Shown here in pieces: positions 7,510-16,498 of a stretch of 42,678 nucleotides of DNA (positions are counted from its first letter, which is position 1; each line of letters starts with the position of its first letter). Location of the stretch: NCBI GenBank assembly GCA_002366795.1, contig DFBX01000048.1, forward strand, positions 1 through 42,678, given 5' to 3'. A program made the translations under genes and the position numbers. The notes beneath the pieces are model-generated. The model had not been told where the DNA came from. It ran no database searches and was given only the letters and a program-made list of their open reading frames with translations. This DNA is from Rhodobacteraceae bacterium UBA3069. GTDB taxonomy: Bacteria > Pseudomonadota > Alphaproteobacteria > Rhodobacterales > Rhodobacteraceae.

Positions 7510-7706
7510 CCTGAGACCAGTTCGAATTCATCTGACAGCACCTCGAAGTCCGCTCGGATAAGATCGGCGTAGGCCCGCATGTCTTCCGGCGATTGGGGCA
7601 GGAACGGCCGTTCGGGCGGGATGCAATCCGCTGTCGCAGATGCTGGTATACTTCCAAGCAGGATCGCAAGCAGTAACGGTGCGTTGCGCGCACAAAACAA
7701 GCGCAG
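7510..7706 (-). pseudogene. Exported small protein, 3' end lost at the IS6 junction
   Basis: The minus strand encodes a signal peptide (LLLAILLGSIPASATA, then a possible lipobox-like Asp-Cys) and the start of a mature protein, CIPPERPFLPQSPEDMRAYA and LIRADFEVLSDEF. AGGAG at 7714-7718 precedes possible CTG (7704-7706) or TTG (7698-7700) starts. Homologous-looking small exported proteins are common in Rhodobacteraceae plasmids, by recollection only. The frame runs on into IS6 DNA with a nonsense tail, so the gene is truncated at about 7510. Function unknown. Confidence 0.5.
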
Positions 7707-7894
7707 GGCAAAACTCCTTTGCCGCCTTTAAGATTATCGATCTGTTGGGTATCACCGTTATCGGAGCAAGGCGAACTTCGTCAATACGTTATTATTGTTT
7801 TGCAATCATTAATGGTGTTTTGTATCGCACACGGTGTTGCGACCCCGTGGGCCTGATACTGCATCCAGGCAGAACAAGGATCCAAGGGAAGGCC

Positions 7895-8254
7895 ATGATA
7901 GAAGAAGCCCCGAATGTGGTCACAGAAGACGGACTGCGCGGCTTGCTCGCCGACGGCTACCTCATCGAGGTGGTCTGCAAGGAGGGAGCGGAGAAGCGCC
8001 ATAACAGCTGGTACGGCTCGTGGGTCATCCGCGCCGTCTCGGCTAATGGGCGTGACGACAAAATGCTCGTCACCAGCCGAAACGTCCTCAAGCTGCGCGA
8101 TTTCAAAACCATTGTTGGCCTTGTCAGCTTCTTGGCTGACATGGGCTGCACGACAGCGAGCATCCCGCTCGAAGAAGGTGGTCGGATGCGTCACGCCGCT
8201 CCCGGTCAACCGACCGGGGCGCAGAACGGAGCGGCTCCGGTCACGGGCAGTTGA
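7895..8254 (+). CDS. Conserved-looking small protein of unknown function
   Basis: 119 residues, starting at the ATG with AAGGGAAGG just upstream. A soluble protein with WYGSWVIRAVSA, KMLVTSRNVLKLRDFKTI and LVSFLADMGCTTASIPLEEG, followed by a low-complexity Gly/Pro/Ala tail. I recall similar short proteins near plasmid and transposon genes in this group but cannot name a family. It lies between a truncated exported-protein gene and a Tn3 remnant and appears intact. Confidence 0.55.
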   Translation: MIEEAPNVVTEDGLRGLLADGYLIEVVCKEGAEKRHNSWYGSWVIRAVSANGRDDKMLVTSRNVLKLRDFKTIVGLVSFLADMGCTTASIPLEEGGRMRHAAPGQPTGAQNGAAPVTGS

Positions 8255-8407
8255 CCGCGCATTTGCGCTCGTCGTTGTCTTGGGTAAGCGGCGATCACTG
8301 GTGATGTCCCGAAGCCCATCCGTAAAATACCGTTATCCCTGACGGCGTAGGCGCGCGATCCGATGGGCAGGAATGTCATCTAAAACTGTTGGTGACAACG
8401 CGACCCT

Positions 8408-8700
8408 TTACAGAAATTCCAGCCGATCGAGTTGCCGATTGATGTCGGCAGAGTTCTTGCCCACTTCAAACTGTCGCAACCACATGAAGCAGCTGGTCCG
8501 GCTATCGACCTCTTCATTGAGCAGGCTGTTAAGCTTGGATTTCATTCCGGGGTCGAGACGTGCCGCAATGCGAGCCTCGATCCGTTGTTCGGCCGCAACC
8601 AATGCGTCAGCGTATAGTGCCGGAGCAACGATACTTCGTCAGTGGGAAGATCAAATAGCGCCGCGCGTTGTCGCGCGGTCAGAACTGCTCGGTATGCCAT
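8408..8700 (-). pseudogene. tnpA: Tn3-family tnpA remnant with internal deletion
   Basis: From the ATG at 8700 the minus strand gives the Tn3 transposase N-terminus (LTARQRAALFDLPTDEVSLL, RHYTL). It then jumps with a frame change to a later part of the N-terminal region, DALVAAEQRIEARIAARLDP and FMWLRQFEVGKNSADINRQL, and ends at a stop (8408-8410) right after LDRLEFL. The catalytic DDE domain is missing. It diverges from the tnpR remnant across a repeat-rich spacer, the normal Tn3-subgroup layout. Confidence 0.8.
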
Positions 8701-8742
8701 CGAACTGCTCTTTCTCTATATGGTAGGGTCTTTGAAAGTAAC

Positions 8743-8825
8743 ATATTGAGACCCATTGCTTGCCATGTCTTTATTAATGTCTCAATATGGGGATCGCAAA
8801 ACACCTAAGTATTTATGAGACCCCA
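8743..8825. repeat. Probable res site between tnpA and tnpR
   Basis: The 124-bp gap between divergent tnpA and tnpR is AT-rich and holds ATATTGAGAC (8743-8752), its inverse GTCTCAATAT (8779-8788) and a third related arm ATGAGACCCC (8815-8824). Repeated and inverted resolvase half-sites in this position are what a Tn3 res site looks like; the same region would carry both promoters. Confidence 0.5.
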
Positions 8826-9151
8826 TGGCCAAAGTCGGATACGCTCGCGTCAGTTCCGTCGGACAATCTCTGGGTGTCCAGCGCGAGAAGTTGAGCGCGT
8901 GCGAGAAGCTGTTTGAAGAAAAACGGAGCGGCACCACCGACGCCCGCCCCATGCTCAAACAATGCCTGAATTATGTACGCGAAGGCGATGTGCTGATCGT
9001 ATCGCGCATAGATCGGCTCGCCCGCTCCACACTACATCTGTGCCAGATCGCCGAGAACTTGCGCGAGAAAGGTGTCGATCTGGTTGTTCTCGATCAGAAT
9101 ATCGACACGTCCGATGCCACTGGCCGCCTCTTGTTCAACATGCTGGGCGCT
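8825..9151 (+). pseudogene. tnpR: Truncated serine resolvase (tnpR)
   Basis: The N-terminal catalytic domain of a resolvase/invertase: GYARVSSVGQS with the nucleophilic Ser near residue 10, a helix with LSACEKLFEEKRSG, YVREGDVLIVSRIDRLARS, and LDQNIDTSDATGRLLFNMLG. Homology stops at about residue 109, where family members continue with the FE-rich long helix. The frame runs on with unrelated sequence to 9298. The DNA-binding helix-turn-helix is lost, so the protein cannot be a working resolvase. Confidence 0.85.
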
Positions 9152-9345
9152 TGCCCTGATCAATGTCCAAGACTTCGGTATTCATCAGAATGCTCTTTTC
9201 TCCACCTAAGCCGCGACAATAGTGGCGGTTTAGTGGGAAGGTATTTCATCCCATTCGCTCGGTCATCCTCAACCCGATCCGTCAGATGCCGGGACTGAAC
9301 ACCTAGCTCAAGGTATCCTATGCACCGGTGTGGAGGCCAAGGCTT

Positions 9346-11004
9346 TCAGGAAGCGTCAAGTTTCTTGTAGAGATATGAGCGTGACACGCCGAGGTGCTCG
9401 GCCGCTTTTTTCTTGTTGCCCTTGGAGCGGATGACCGCGTCGTTGATGAGCTGCAACTCGAGCTCTTCCAGCGCATCTTTAAGCGTACGACCTTGAACGG
9501 ACGACGAGGTTGAGCCGCCCTGATGCACCGCGTGGGCCTTGTAATCGGCCCCGGTCCCGTCTTCGAAATTGGCAAGCGTGAGCTTCGACCCCTCGGCGAA
9601 TACAAAGGCGCGTTCCACGACGTGCCGCAATTGCCTGACGTTGCCCGGCCACGACCGGTCCATCAGGTGATCGGCGATTTTCATCTCGACCTCGGGGACG
9701 TCGCGGCCGTACTGGCTGGCGAGTTCCGAGACGAAATAGTTCAGCAGCAGCGGGATGTCCTCTCTGCGCTCATCAAGCGGAGGGATGTGAATGCAGACTG
9801 GGCTTATCCGATAAAAAAGGTCCAGCCGGAATTTCTCCTGCTCGACGAAAGCCTCAAGATCTCGGTTCGTGGCGCTGCAGAGCCTGAAATCAACGCGTTT
9901 TGGTTTGTCGCCGCCCACCCGTTCGACCATTCGGTCCTGAAGCACGCGCAGCAGTTTCGTCTGCACCTCCAGCGGCATGTCGCCGATCTCATCGAGAAAG
10001 ATCGTGCCCTGGTCCGCCTGCTCGAACTTGCCGGCCCGCCCCTTCCGGTCGGCGCCGGTAAAGGACCCGGCCTCGTAGCCGAATAGCTCACTTTCCACCA
10101 GCGAGGCGGGCAGGGCAGCGGCATTCACGGTGACGAGCCGTTTGTCCTTGCGCGAGCTGAGATGATGCAACGCTTGGGCAACAAGCTCCTTGCCGGTGCC
10201 GCTCTCGCCCTGGATCAGCACGGGAATATCCAGAGGCGCGATCTTGCGGATTTGATCTCGGACCGACCGCATGGCGAGGCTATTGCCGATGATGGCGTCG
10301 AGAACGTCGACCGAGCCGTTGTCCTTGTTCTTGCTTGCGTTCGACTTGTAAGTCTCGATCTGGCCTTCCAGATCTCTGATCTTGCGCGCCATCGCTTCCA
10401 GCTGCTGCGGGCCCTTGAACATGACCCGCCCGATTGCGCCGACAACTTTCTTGCCATGCCGGATCGGATATCTTGACACGATACGGTCGAAGCCTTTCAT
10501 CCGCTGAACCTGTCCGACCTCGGCCACGCCAGTCTTCAATGTCAGATGAAGGCGCGTGTTTTCAATGACGTCCCGGACGTTCTTGCCGACACCGCCGCCC
10601 GCCTCCAGCCCGAAGAACTTTTCGTGCACCGGCGAGATATACGCCATCTTGGCGCTCTCATCCACGATGGTCATCGCATCATAGGGGTCGTTGAGGATGT
10701 GATTCAGTATGTCGTAGGCAAAATCGACTCGCATGACAAACTGCAGGACAGTGTCCGCAGGGGGCGACGAAATCAGAACGACATAGCCGGCAGGATAAGG
10801 CGAAACCAGGCAGACAAACTGACCGTTGTTCAGCAGAATCGGGACGAAGCGGCGCTCGGCGGCATCCTTCAGCCATGCGGAGTCCGAGATGATTGCGCGG
10901 ATCCGCACATCCTCTGCCATGCCCGAAGCGAGTAGACATTTCCCTTTGGTATCAGTGACAAGCACACCCTTGATACCGATGCCGTCACCATGTTCCGAAC
11001 TCAC
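9346..11004 (-). CDS. Sigma-54-dependent transcriptional activator (PAS, AAA+, Fis-type HTH)
   Basis: 552 residues from a GTG at 11004 preceded by GGAGGGAGGA; ATG codons at 11025 and 11058 are in frame but poorly served by ribosome sites. Residues below count from the ATG at 11058. An N-terminal ligand-sensing region and a PAS domain (about 112-215, DPYDAMTIVDESAKMAYISP) lead by a coiled segment to the AAA+ domain: Walker A GESGTGK (284-290), sigma-54 contact loop GSFTGA (331-336; most activators have GAFTGA), Walker B TIFLDEIGD (352-360), arginine-finger region FRLDLFYRI. A Fis helix-turn-helix closes the protein (KKAAEHLGVSRSYLYKKL). It diverges from rpoN and is the obvious activator of the seven sigma-54 promoters here. 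The signal is probably a small molecule bound by the N-terminal half; no receiver domain is present. Confidence 0.93.
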   Translation of the reverse strand: MSSEHGDGIGIKGVLVTDTKGKCLLASGMAEDVRIRAIISDSAWLKDAAERRFVPILLNNGQFVCLVSPYPAGYVVLISSPPADTVLQFVMRVDFAYDILNHILNDPYDAMTIVDESAKMAYISPVHEKFFGLEAGGGVGKNVRDVIENTRLHLTLKTGVAEVGQVQRMKGFDRIVSRYPIRHGKKVVGAIGRVMFKGPQQLEAMARKIRDLEGQIETYKSNASKNKDNGSVDVLDAIIGNSLAMRSVRDQIRKIAPLDIPVLIQGESGTGKELVAQALHHLSSRKDKRLVTVNAAALPASLVESELFGYEAGSFTGADRKGRAGKFEQADQGTIFLDEIGDMPLEVQTKLLRVLQDRMVERVGGDKPKRVDFRLCSATNRDLEAFVEQEKFRLDLFYRISPVCIHIPPLDERREDIPLLLNYFVSELASQYGRDVPEVEMKIADHLMDRSWPGNVRQLRHVVERAFVFAEGSKLTLANFEDGTGADYKAHAVHQGGSTSSSVQGRTLKDALEELELQLINDAVIRSKGNKKKAAEHLGVSRSYLYKKLDAS

Positions 11005-11140
11005 CAAGTCCTCCCTCCGCGACATCTCTCCTTGCCCCGGCACAAAAAGTGTCTCCATTGTGGACAGGTGTCAACCGGAACTGTCGTGAAGCCGTGGCTT
11101 ATGTGTGACTTCCAAAAATGCAATAGTTGGACTCGCTGTT

Positions 11141-11155
11141 TGGCACGGCGTTTGC
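11141..11155 (+). promoter_or_regulatory. Sigma-54 promoter of rpoN
   Basis: TGGCACGGCGTTTGC, followed by T, is a perfect -24/-12 element (TGGCACG-N4-TTGC). It lies 91 bp before the rpoN start codon. It implies that this rpoN copy is made under sigma-54 control and is probably autoregulated. Confidence 0.85.
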
Positions 11156-11246
11156 TTGCAGGGATCTTTAGGACACCGCCGGTGGAGGAGGAGGCATAGC
11201 GCCATTGTGCGCGGACCAGCCGGTGGGACCAAAGGAAGGGGGGGCA

Positions 11247-12662
11247 ATGGAACTCAGACCACAACAGTTTCACCAGCAGAAGCAATCGCTGTCGATCACC
11301 GGTCAGGTGATCCAGTCTATTCGTCTGTTGCAACTCGGCAATCACGAGCTTGAGGACTTTCTGCGCGAACAAGCGGACGACAATCCGCTGGTCACGGTGG
11401 TGGTCGGGGCATCGGACGTGCAAACTCAGGACAGTGCCGTCCGCGTCCCCGCGCAAGACCGTGGCGGATCACCGAGCGGGACGCCGCGTCTGCCGTCGGC
11501 GGGCGCGGCGAATGACATGCCTGGCCCGGACCAGTACCTCGAGGCGCGCGTATCCCTGCGCGAACATCTCAACGCGCAAATTTCGCTGGTGCTGGATGCG
11601 CCGGTGGATCGTCTTATCGCCCGTGAGATCGTGGATTCCCTGGACCCGGACGGTTATTTCCGCCGCGATCCCGACGAGATGGCTGAGCTGATGGGTATCC
11701 CGGCCGCGCGTGTCCAGGCTGCGCTGGAGGCGGTGCAGGAATGCGAACCGACCGGCGTCGCCGCGCGTGACTTGGCCGAATGCCTGTCCCTCCAGCTCGC
11801 GGAACGTGGCGGGCTGACCGTGCCGATGCGCGCATTGCTGGAAAACCTGGACCTGCTGGGGGACTACAAAATCGAGACGCTGGCGCGGATCTGCGGCGTC
11901 GGCGCGAACGGGGTGATGGACCTCGTGCGGCAGATACGGGAACTCGATCCTCGCCCGGGCCGCCAATTCGACACCGATCCGGTGGTCCTGGCGTTGCCGG
12001 ACATACATGTCGAGATGGCGGACGACGGCAAGTTGACCGTCGAACTGAACACCAGCGTCATGCCGCGCGTCCTGATCGACCGGGAATACTATGCCGAGGT
12101 CAGCGCAGGGATCGACGGCAAGGCCGACCAGCGGTTCATGATCGATTCCATGAGCAACGCGAACTGGCTGGCGCGGAGCATCGACCAGCGGGCCAGGACA
12201 ATCCTGCGTGTCGCGACCGAAATCGTTGCCCGTCAGAGCGATTTCTTCCGCTACGGCGCGGGGAGCCTCAAGCCCCTGTCACTCAAGGATATTTCGGCCG
12301 AGGTGAACTTGCACGAGTCGACCGTCTGCCGTGCCGTGGCCGACAAATACATGATGACGCCGCGCGGCATGTTCGAACTCAAGTTCTTCTTTGCCAATTC
12401 GGTCAGCGTCATGGACGGCGAGGCCTGCCTCTCCGTTGATACTGTCCGGCACCGTCTGCGCCAGTTGGTCGACGCCGAGACGCCGACAAATATCCTCTCG
12501 GACCAGGCGATCATGGACACGCTGCGGTCTGAAGGCATCGACATCGCCCGACGCACCGTCGCGAAGTACCGGGAAATGATGGACATCCCGACCTCGCGCA
12601 AGCGCAAGCGGCTCAAGACCCCGCTTTTGACCGGTGCCCGGACCATGGCGCAGGCGGATTGA
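11247..12662 (+). CDS. rpoN: RNA polymerase sigma-54 factor
   Basis: 471 residues from the ATG at 11247 (AAAGGAAGG upstream). The N-terminal activator-interacting region is Gln/Leu-rich (RPQQFHQQKQSLSITGQVIQ), the core-binding domain follows, and the C-terminal RpoN box is ARRTVAKYRE (about 434-443), the part that reads the -24 element. It is complete. The gene sits divergent from a sigma-54 activator, not beside the usual hpf/ptsN-type neighbours, so it is likely a second, specialised rpoN, as known in Rhodobacter and rhizobia. Existence of the housekeeping copy elsewhere is inferred, not seen. Confidence 0.95.
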   Translation: MELRPQQFHQQKQSLSITGQVIQSIRLLQLGNHELEDFLREQADDNPLVTVVVGASDVQTQDSAVRVPAQDRGGSPSGTPRLPSAGAANDMPGPDQYLEARVSLREHLNAQISLVLDAPVDRLIAREIVDSLDPDGYFRRDPDEMAELMGIPAARVQAALEAVQECEPTGVAARDLAECLSLQLAERGGLTVPMRALLENLDLLGDYKIETLARICGVGANGVMDLVRQIRELDPRPGRQFDTDPVVLALPDIHVEMADDGKLTVELNTSVMPRVLIDREYYAEVSAGIDGKADQRFMIDSMSNANWLARSIDQRARTILRVATEIVARQSDFFRYGAGSLKPLSLKDISAEVNLHESTVCRAVADKYMMTPRGMFELKFFFANSVSVMDGEACLSVDTVRHRLRQLVDAETPTNILSDQAIMDTLRSEGIDIARRTVAKYREMMDIPTSRKRKRLKTPLLTGARTMAQAD

Positions 12663-12768
12663 ACCCACCGATTGCCGTTCTGATCACCGGTCGGCGCGGT
12701 CCCTCAAAGCCGATCGGCGGCCTTGTCTGTGAACGTTTTGCCGCCCACAACAAGAACGCCCCCGAATT

Positions 12769-12783
12769 TGGCACGGAGATTGC
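12769..12783 (+). promoter_or_regulatory. Sigma-54 promoter of the eight-gene acyl-CoA operon
   Basis: TGGCACGGAGATTGC, followed by A, is a perfect -24/-12 element. The predicted start is about 25 bp before the first gene at 12819. It should drive the run of closely packed genes to 21780. Confidence 0.85.
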
Positions 12784-12818
12784 ATGTTTATCATGGTGAC
12801 AGACAAGAGATGTGGGCC

Positions 12819-14051
12819 ATGACAAACCAGCCAAGAGAAGAGCAGCCGCAATCGACCGGTTTGCCGTATGAGACCCTGCCGATCATAGCGTCGGGGCAAA
12901 CCTTCGGATTTCTCGACGGGGTCCGTGTCCTGGACCTCTCTACGTCGGTCGCCGGGCCTTATGCCACGATGCTGCTTTCCGACTTCGGGGCCGAGATCAT
13001 CAAGGTCGAGCGTCCCTCCGGGGACGATGCCCGGAAATGGGGGCCGCCGTTCCTCGACGGGCAGGCGCTGTGGTTCGCGGCGGTCAACCGCAACAAGCGG
13101 AGCGTCGTGATCGACGCCCAGACCGAACAGGGCCGCGCCGACCTCCTGGCGCTCGTCCGCGCCAGCGACGTGGTGGTGACGAACCAGCCGCCGTCGGTCC
13201 AGAAGAAGCTGGGGCTGGATTATGAGACGCTCAAGCAGGAGCGCGACGGGCTGATCTTCGTCGCCATCACCGGCTTTGGCCTTGATGGCGAGCGGGCGAA
13301 CCTGACGTGCTACGACCTGATCGCCGAGGGCTATTCCGGCATTATGGACATCACCGGCCCCGCCGATGCGGAACCGCAGAAAATTGGTGCCCCGGCCGCG
13401 GACATGCTGGCCGGGCAGGATGCGGCCATGGCGACGATGGCCGCTCTGGCCGGGCGGCATCAGAACGGCGGCAAGGGCCAGTGCATCGACGTCAGCCTTG
13501 TCGAGAGCATGACGCGTTTCCTGTCCTGCCGGATTTCCCCCTACCTCGGTGCAGGCGAAATCCCCGAACGGACGGGCGGGCGGGACAGCGTCATCGCGAT
13601 TTACCAACCGTTCGAGACGGCGGATCAACCGATCACGCTGGGGCTTGGATCCGACGCGATCTGGGGCCGCTTCTGGACCGCTGTTGGCGACCCTGAATTC
13701 GCGGCCCGCGACGCGTTCCGCACCAACGCCCAACGGCGCGAGAACCGGAACGAGATCGTGGAGCGCATCCAAGGTATCCTGCGGCAGGAAACCCGCGCGC
13801 ACTGGCTGGGCATCTTCCGCGACGCCCGTGTGCCTGCGGGCCCGATCAACCGGGTGGACGAGGTCGCCTCGGACGAACTTCTCAGGGCGCGCGATCTTTT
13901 CTATGCGATCAAGGACGACGAGGGCCGGATCATGCCGCAAATCGGTCTCGGCATCCGGATCAACGGGCATTCGAGCATAGCGCGCCGCGCACCGCCCCGT
14001 CTGGGCGCGGACACGCAGGACGTCCTGCGGGAACTGAAGACGTCCGAGTGA
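12819..14051 (+). CDS. Family III (CaiB/BaiF) CoA-transferase 1
   Basis: 410 residues. Hallmarks are GVRVLDLSTSVAGPYATMLL, DFGAEIIKVE near the N-terminus, VNRNKRSVVID, and the segment APAADMLAG with the Asp (D195) that forms the acyl-anhydride with the substrate in formyl-CoA-transferase relatives. These enzymes move CoA between acids without ATP. The start ATG at 12819 has only a weak ribosome site; an in-frame ATG lies 9 bp upstream. First gene of the operon with the ring-hydrolase-like gene and a CoA ligase, so it could recycle CoA from a product to the incoming acid. Confidence 0.85.
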   Translation: MTNQPREEQPQSTGLPYETLPIIASGQTFGFLDGVRVLDLSTSVAGPYATMLLSDFGAEIIKVERPSGDDARKWGPPFLDGQALWFAAVNRNKRSVVIDAQTEQGRADLLALVRASDVVVTNQPPSVQKKLGLDYETLKQERDGLIFVAITGFGLDGERANLTCYDLIAEGYSGIMDITGPADAEPQKIGAPAADMLAGQDAAMATMAALAGRHQNGGKGQCIDVSLVESMTRFLSCRISPYLGAGEIPERTGGRDSVIAIYQPFETADQPITLGLGSDAIWGRFWTAVGDPEFAARDAFRTNAQRRENRNEIVERIQGILRQETRAHWLGIFRDARVPAGPINRVDEVASDELLRARDLFYAIKDDEGRIMPQIGLGIRINGHSSIARRAPPRLGADTQDVLRELKTSE

Positions 14052-14086
14052 CGGGGCCGGAACAAATAAATAAGAAAGGATAAACG

Positions 14087-14866
14087 ATGGCTTTCAAGGA
14101 AATCACCTACGAGGAAGACGGACCGATTGGAACCATCACCCTCAACCGTCCGGACGACGGCAATATGTTCACCGAAACGATGTGCCACGAAATCCGCGAC
14201 TGCATCGAGGGCATTCGCCGCGAGACCCGAACCCGCGTCGTCGTGCTGACCGGCGCGGGCGACCGGTTTTTCTGCATCGGCGGGTCCAAGGACGGCATGG
14301 AAAAAACCAAACTCTATGCCGGCACGCTGCCGACGCTGGAGATGTACGAGGTGATCGACAAGCTGCAAAAGCCGGTGATCGCCAGTGTGAACGGCTTTGC
14401 CGTCGGCGGCGGCAACGTGCTCCAGATGGTCTGCGACGTAACCATCGCCAAGGACTCCGCGATCTTCCGGCAAGTCGGGCCGATGATGGGATCGTTCGAT
14501 GCAGGTTACGGGACGTGGTATCTTGAGGATCTCATCGGGAAGAAACGCGCCAAGGAACTCTGGTATGCGAACCCCAAATTGACCGCGGCGCAGGCCAGTG
14601 AGATCGGCCTGATCAACCGCGTCGTTCCCGATGCGGAACTGGCCGAGAAGACCCGGGAATTCGCGCTGGAGATCGCGGACCGCGGTGCCTTTGCGCTGGC
14701 CGCGATCAAGGGCGCGTTCAACGCACGGCACGGCGGCGTCAGCGGCCTGTCCCGGGTGACGCACGACCTGCTGCTCAGCCAGTACCTCGGCACCGAGGAG
14801 TCGACGGAACTGAAAGAGAGCTTCGCCAAACGGCGCAAGCCGGATGCGACCAAGTTCGGACATTGA
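14087..14866 (+). CDS. BadI/MenB-type crotonase: probable 2-ketocyclohexanecarboxyl-CoA hydrolase-like ring-cleaving enzyme
   Basis: 259 residues of the crotonase superfamily. It carries the marks of the BadI/MenB branch rather than of hydratases: GGGNVLQMVCDVTI where hydratases have GGGxELALAC, then the QVGPMMGSFDAGYGTWYL segment (129-146), GKKRAKELWY, and the end KRRKPDATKF. From memory, BadI of Rhodopseudomonas has closely similar strings in this order. BadI opens the ring of 2-ketocyclohexane-1-carboxyl-CoA to pimeloyl-CoA; MenB does the reverse chemistry in menaquinone synthesis. No other menaquinone genes are near, while ligase, hydratase, SDR and acyl-CoA dehydrogenase are, so ring cleavage fits. 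A good ribosome site (AAAGGA) precedes it. Confidence 0.72.
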   Translation: MAFKEITYEEDGPIGTITLNRPDDGNMFTETMCHEIRDCIEGIRRETRTRVVVLTGAGDRFFCIGGSKDGMEKTKLYAGTLPTLEMYEVIDKLQKPVIASVNGFAVGGGNVLQMVCDVTIAKDSAIFRQVGPMMGSFDAGYGTWYLEDLIGKKRAKELWYANPKLTAAQASEIGLINRVVPDAELAEKTREFALEIADRGAFALAAIKGAFNARHGGVSGLSRVTHDLLLSQYLGTEESTELKESFAKRRKPDATKFGH

Positions 14867-14875
14867 GGCGGACCC

Positions 14876-16495
14876 ATGAAACCATTCCTCACGCTTCATG
14901 ATCCTCAAGCGGCAAGAGAGTTCTATTCCCACGGGCTGTGGAAGGACGACACGTTCTATTCCCTGATGAGCGACCACGCAGACCGTCGACCGGACGATAT
15001 CGCCCTTCTGGACGGGCTCACCTCGTTGTCGTGGTGCGCGCTGAAGGCGAGGGTGGACGCCATGGCCGACAGCTTGCTGTCGCAGGGCATTGGCGCGGGC
15101 GACCGGGTCGCGATCTGGATGTCGAACAGAATAGAGGCGGTGATCACCTTCCTTGCCTGTTCGCGCGAAGGGATTGCCTGTAATCCCTCCCTTCACCGCA
15201 CCTACACCTGCGGTGAGATCGTCGAATTGCTGACCGAACTCTCGGCCAGCGCGCTGGTGACCGAGGACGGCTGGGGCGCGGACCGCGATACCGTCGATCT
15301 CTACAGCCTGCTCAAGGAATTGCCATTCCTCAAGAAGGTCTATACCCCCGACAGCTTCCCCCAGTACATTACCGGCGTCGACCACACGCCCCACGCCAAC
15401 CCTGACAGCGTCATCTACCTCGCCTTCACGTCGGGCACGACGGGCAAGCCCAAGTGCGTCATGCACTCGTGCAACACGCTGCTGTCCAATGCCCGTGATC
15501 TTGCGCGGGACTGGGCGCTGTCGGAACAGGCGGTGCTGCTGACCCTCAGCCCCTTGTCGCATCACATCGCCTGGGTGGCCTGCGGGCAATGGCTGATCTC
15601 GGGGGGCAGGTTCGTCACCGATTATCCGCCCGAAGGCACGGACCGGCTGGCGTGGATCGTGGAATCCGGCGCCACCTATGTCCTCGGCGTGCCGACACAC
15701 GCGATGGACATCCTTGCCGATCAGAAGCGGCAGGGGATGGAACGGCTGGGGCAGGTTCAGACCTTCTACATGGCAGGTTCGGCAATCCCCGAGGTCGTGG
15801 CGCAGGCCTTCGTGGATCAGGGCATCACGCCACAGAACATCTACGGCATGACCGAATGCTCCTCGCATCAGTACACCCATCCGGGCGACCCAAAGGAGGT
15901 CTGGATCCAGACCTGTGGACGCGGTGGCCCGGCCTACGAGGTAAAGATCTGGGATCCGGCAAATCCGGACGTTGAAGTGCCAGGCGGCCAGACCGGCAAT
16001 ATCGGCGGTCGGGGCGCGGCGATGATGCTGGGCTACTTCGCCAACCAGACCGCAACCGAGAATACAATGAACCGGCACGGATACCTGCTGTCCGGCGATC
16101 TCGGATCGTTCGACATCAACGGCAACCTGCGGATCGAGGGGCGGATCAAGGATGTCATTATCCGCGGCGGCCACAACATCAACCCCTCGCGTATCGAGTC
16201 CCTGACGCTGGAGCACAAGCGGGTTGAGAAGGCGGCGGTGTTCGGCCTGCCCGATGACCGGCTTGGCGAAACGGTCTGCCTTGCGGTGATCGGCGACGTC
16301 TCGCCCGAAGAGATCCTGGCACATCTCGCGCGCGAAGGACTGTCTAAATACGACATGCCCGAATGGTTCCTTGACGTCGACGCGATGCCGCTCACCGCGA
16401 GCGGCAAAATACTGAAACGAGAGATGATCAACATGGTCGGCCGCGGCGAACTGAACCCGCTCGCGGTCCGCTACAAGATGGCGAGGACACAATAA
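14876..16495 (+). CDS. Acyl-CoA ligase (AMP-forming), cyclohexanecarboxylate-CoA-ligase-like
   Basis: 539 residues of the ANL family. The phosphate loop TSGTTGKPK is at 185-193, the A5 motif YGMTECS follows, then SGDLGSFDINGNLRIEGRIKD in two overlapping pieces, and the catalytic Lys of LTASGKILKRE near 511. It activates a carboxylic acid to the CoA thioester through an acyl-adenylate. It starts 9 bp after the BadI-like gene, so the substrate is probably the same alicyclic acid; the role matches AliA. Substrate assignment is inference, the enzyme class is certain. Confidence 0.88.
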   Translation: MKPFLTLHDPQAAREFYSHGLWKDDTFYSLMSDHADRRPDDIALLDGLTSLSWCALKARVDAMADSLLSQGIGAGDRVAIWMSNRIEAVITFLACSREGIACNPSLHRTYTCGEIVELLTELSASALVTEDGWGADRDTVDLYSLLKELPFLKKVYTPDSFPQYITGVDHTPHANPDSVIYLAFTSGTTGKPKCVMHSCNTLLSNARDLARDWALSEQAVLLTLSPLSHHIAWVACGQWLISGGRFVTDYPPEGTDRLAWIVESGATYVLGVPTHAMDILADQKRQGMERLGQVQTFYMAGSAIPEVVAQAFVDQGITPQNIYGMTECSSHQYTHPGDPKEVWIQTCGRGGPAYEVKIWDPANPDVEVPGGQTGNIGGRGAAMMLGYFANQTATENTMNRHGYLLSGDLGSFDINGNLRIEGRIKDVIIRGGHNINPSRIESLTLEHKRVEKAAVFGLPDDRLGETVCLAVIGDVSPEEILAHLAREGLSKYDMPEWFLDVDAMPLTASGKILKREMINMVGRGELNPLAVRYKMARTQ

Positions 16496-16498
16496 CCA

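Noticed and set aside
9206..9233. Stem CTAAGCCGC/GCGGTTTAG as a terminator of tnpR
   Set aside because: The stem includes a wobble pair and has no T run. The region is a junction of fragments, so no function can be assigned.
13901..16492. 863-codon open frame on the minus strand
   Set aside because: It lies opposite the CoA-transferase, BadI-like and ligase genes, which have clear motifs. Its translation is rich in Arg, His, Gly and Asp and has no recognisable domain, as expected for the antisense of high-GC genes.
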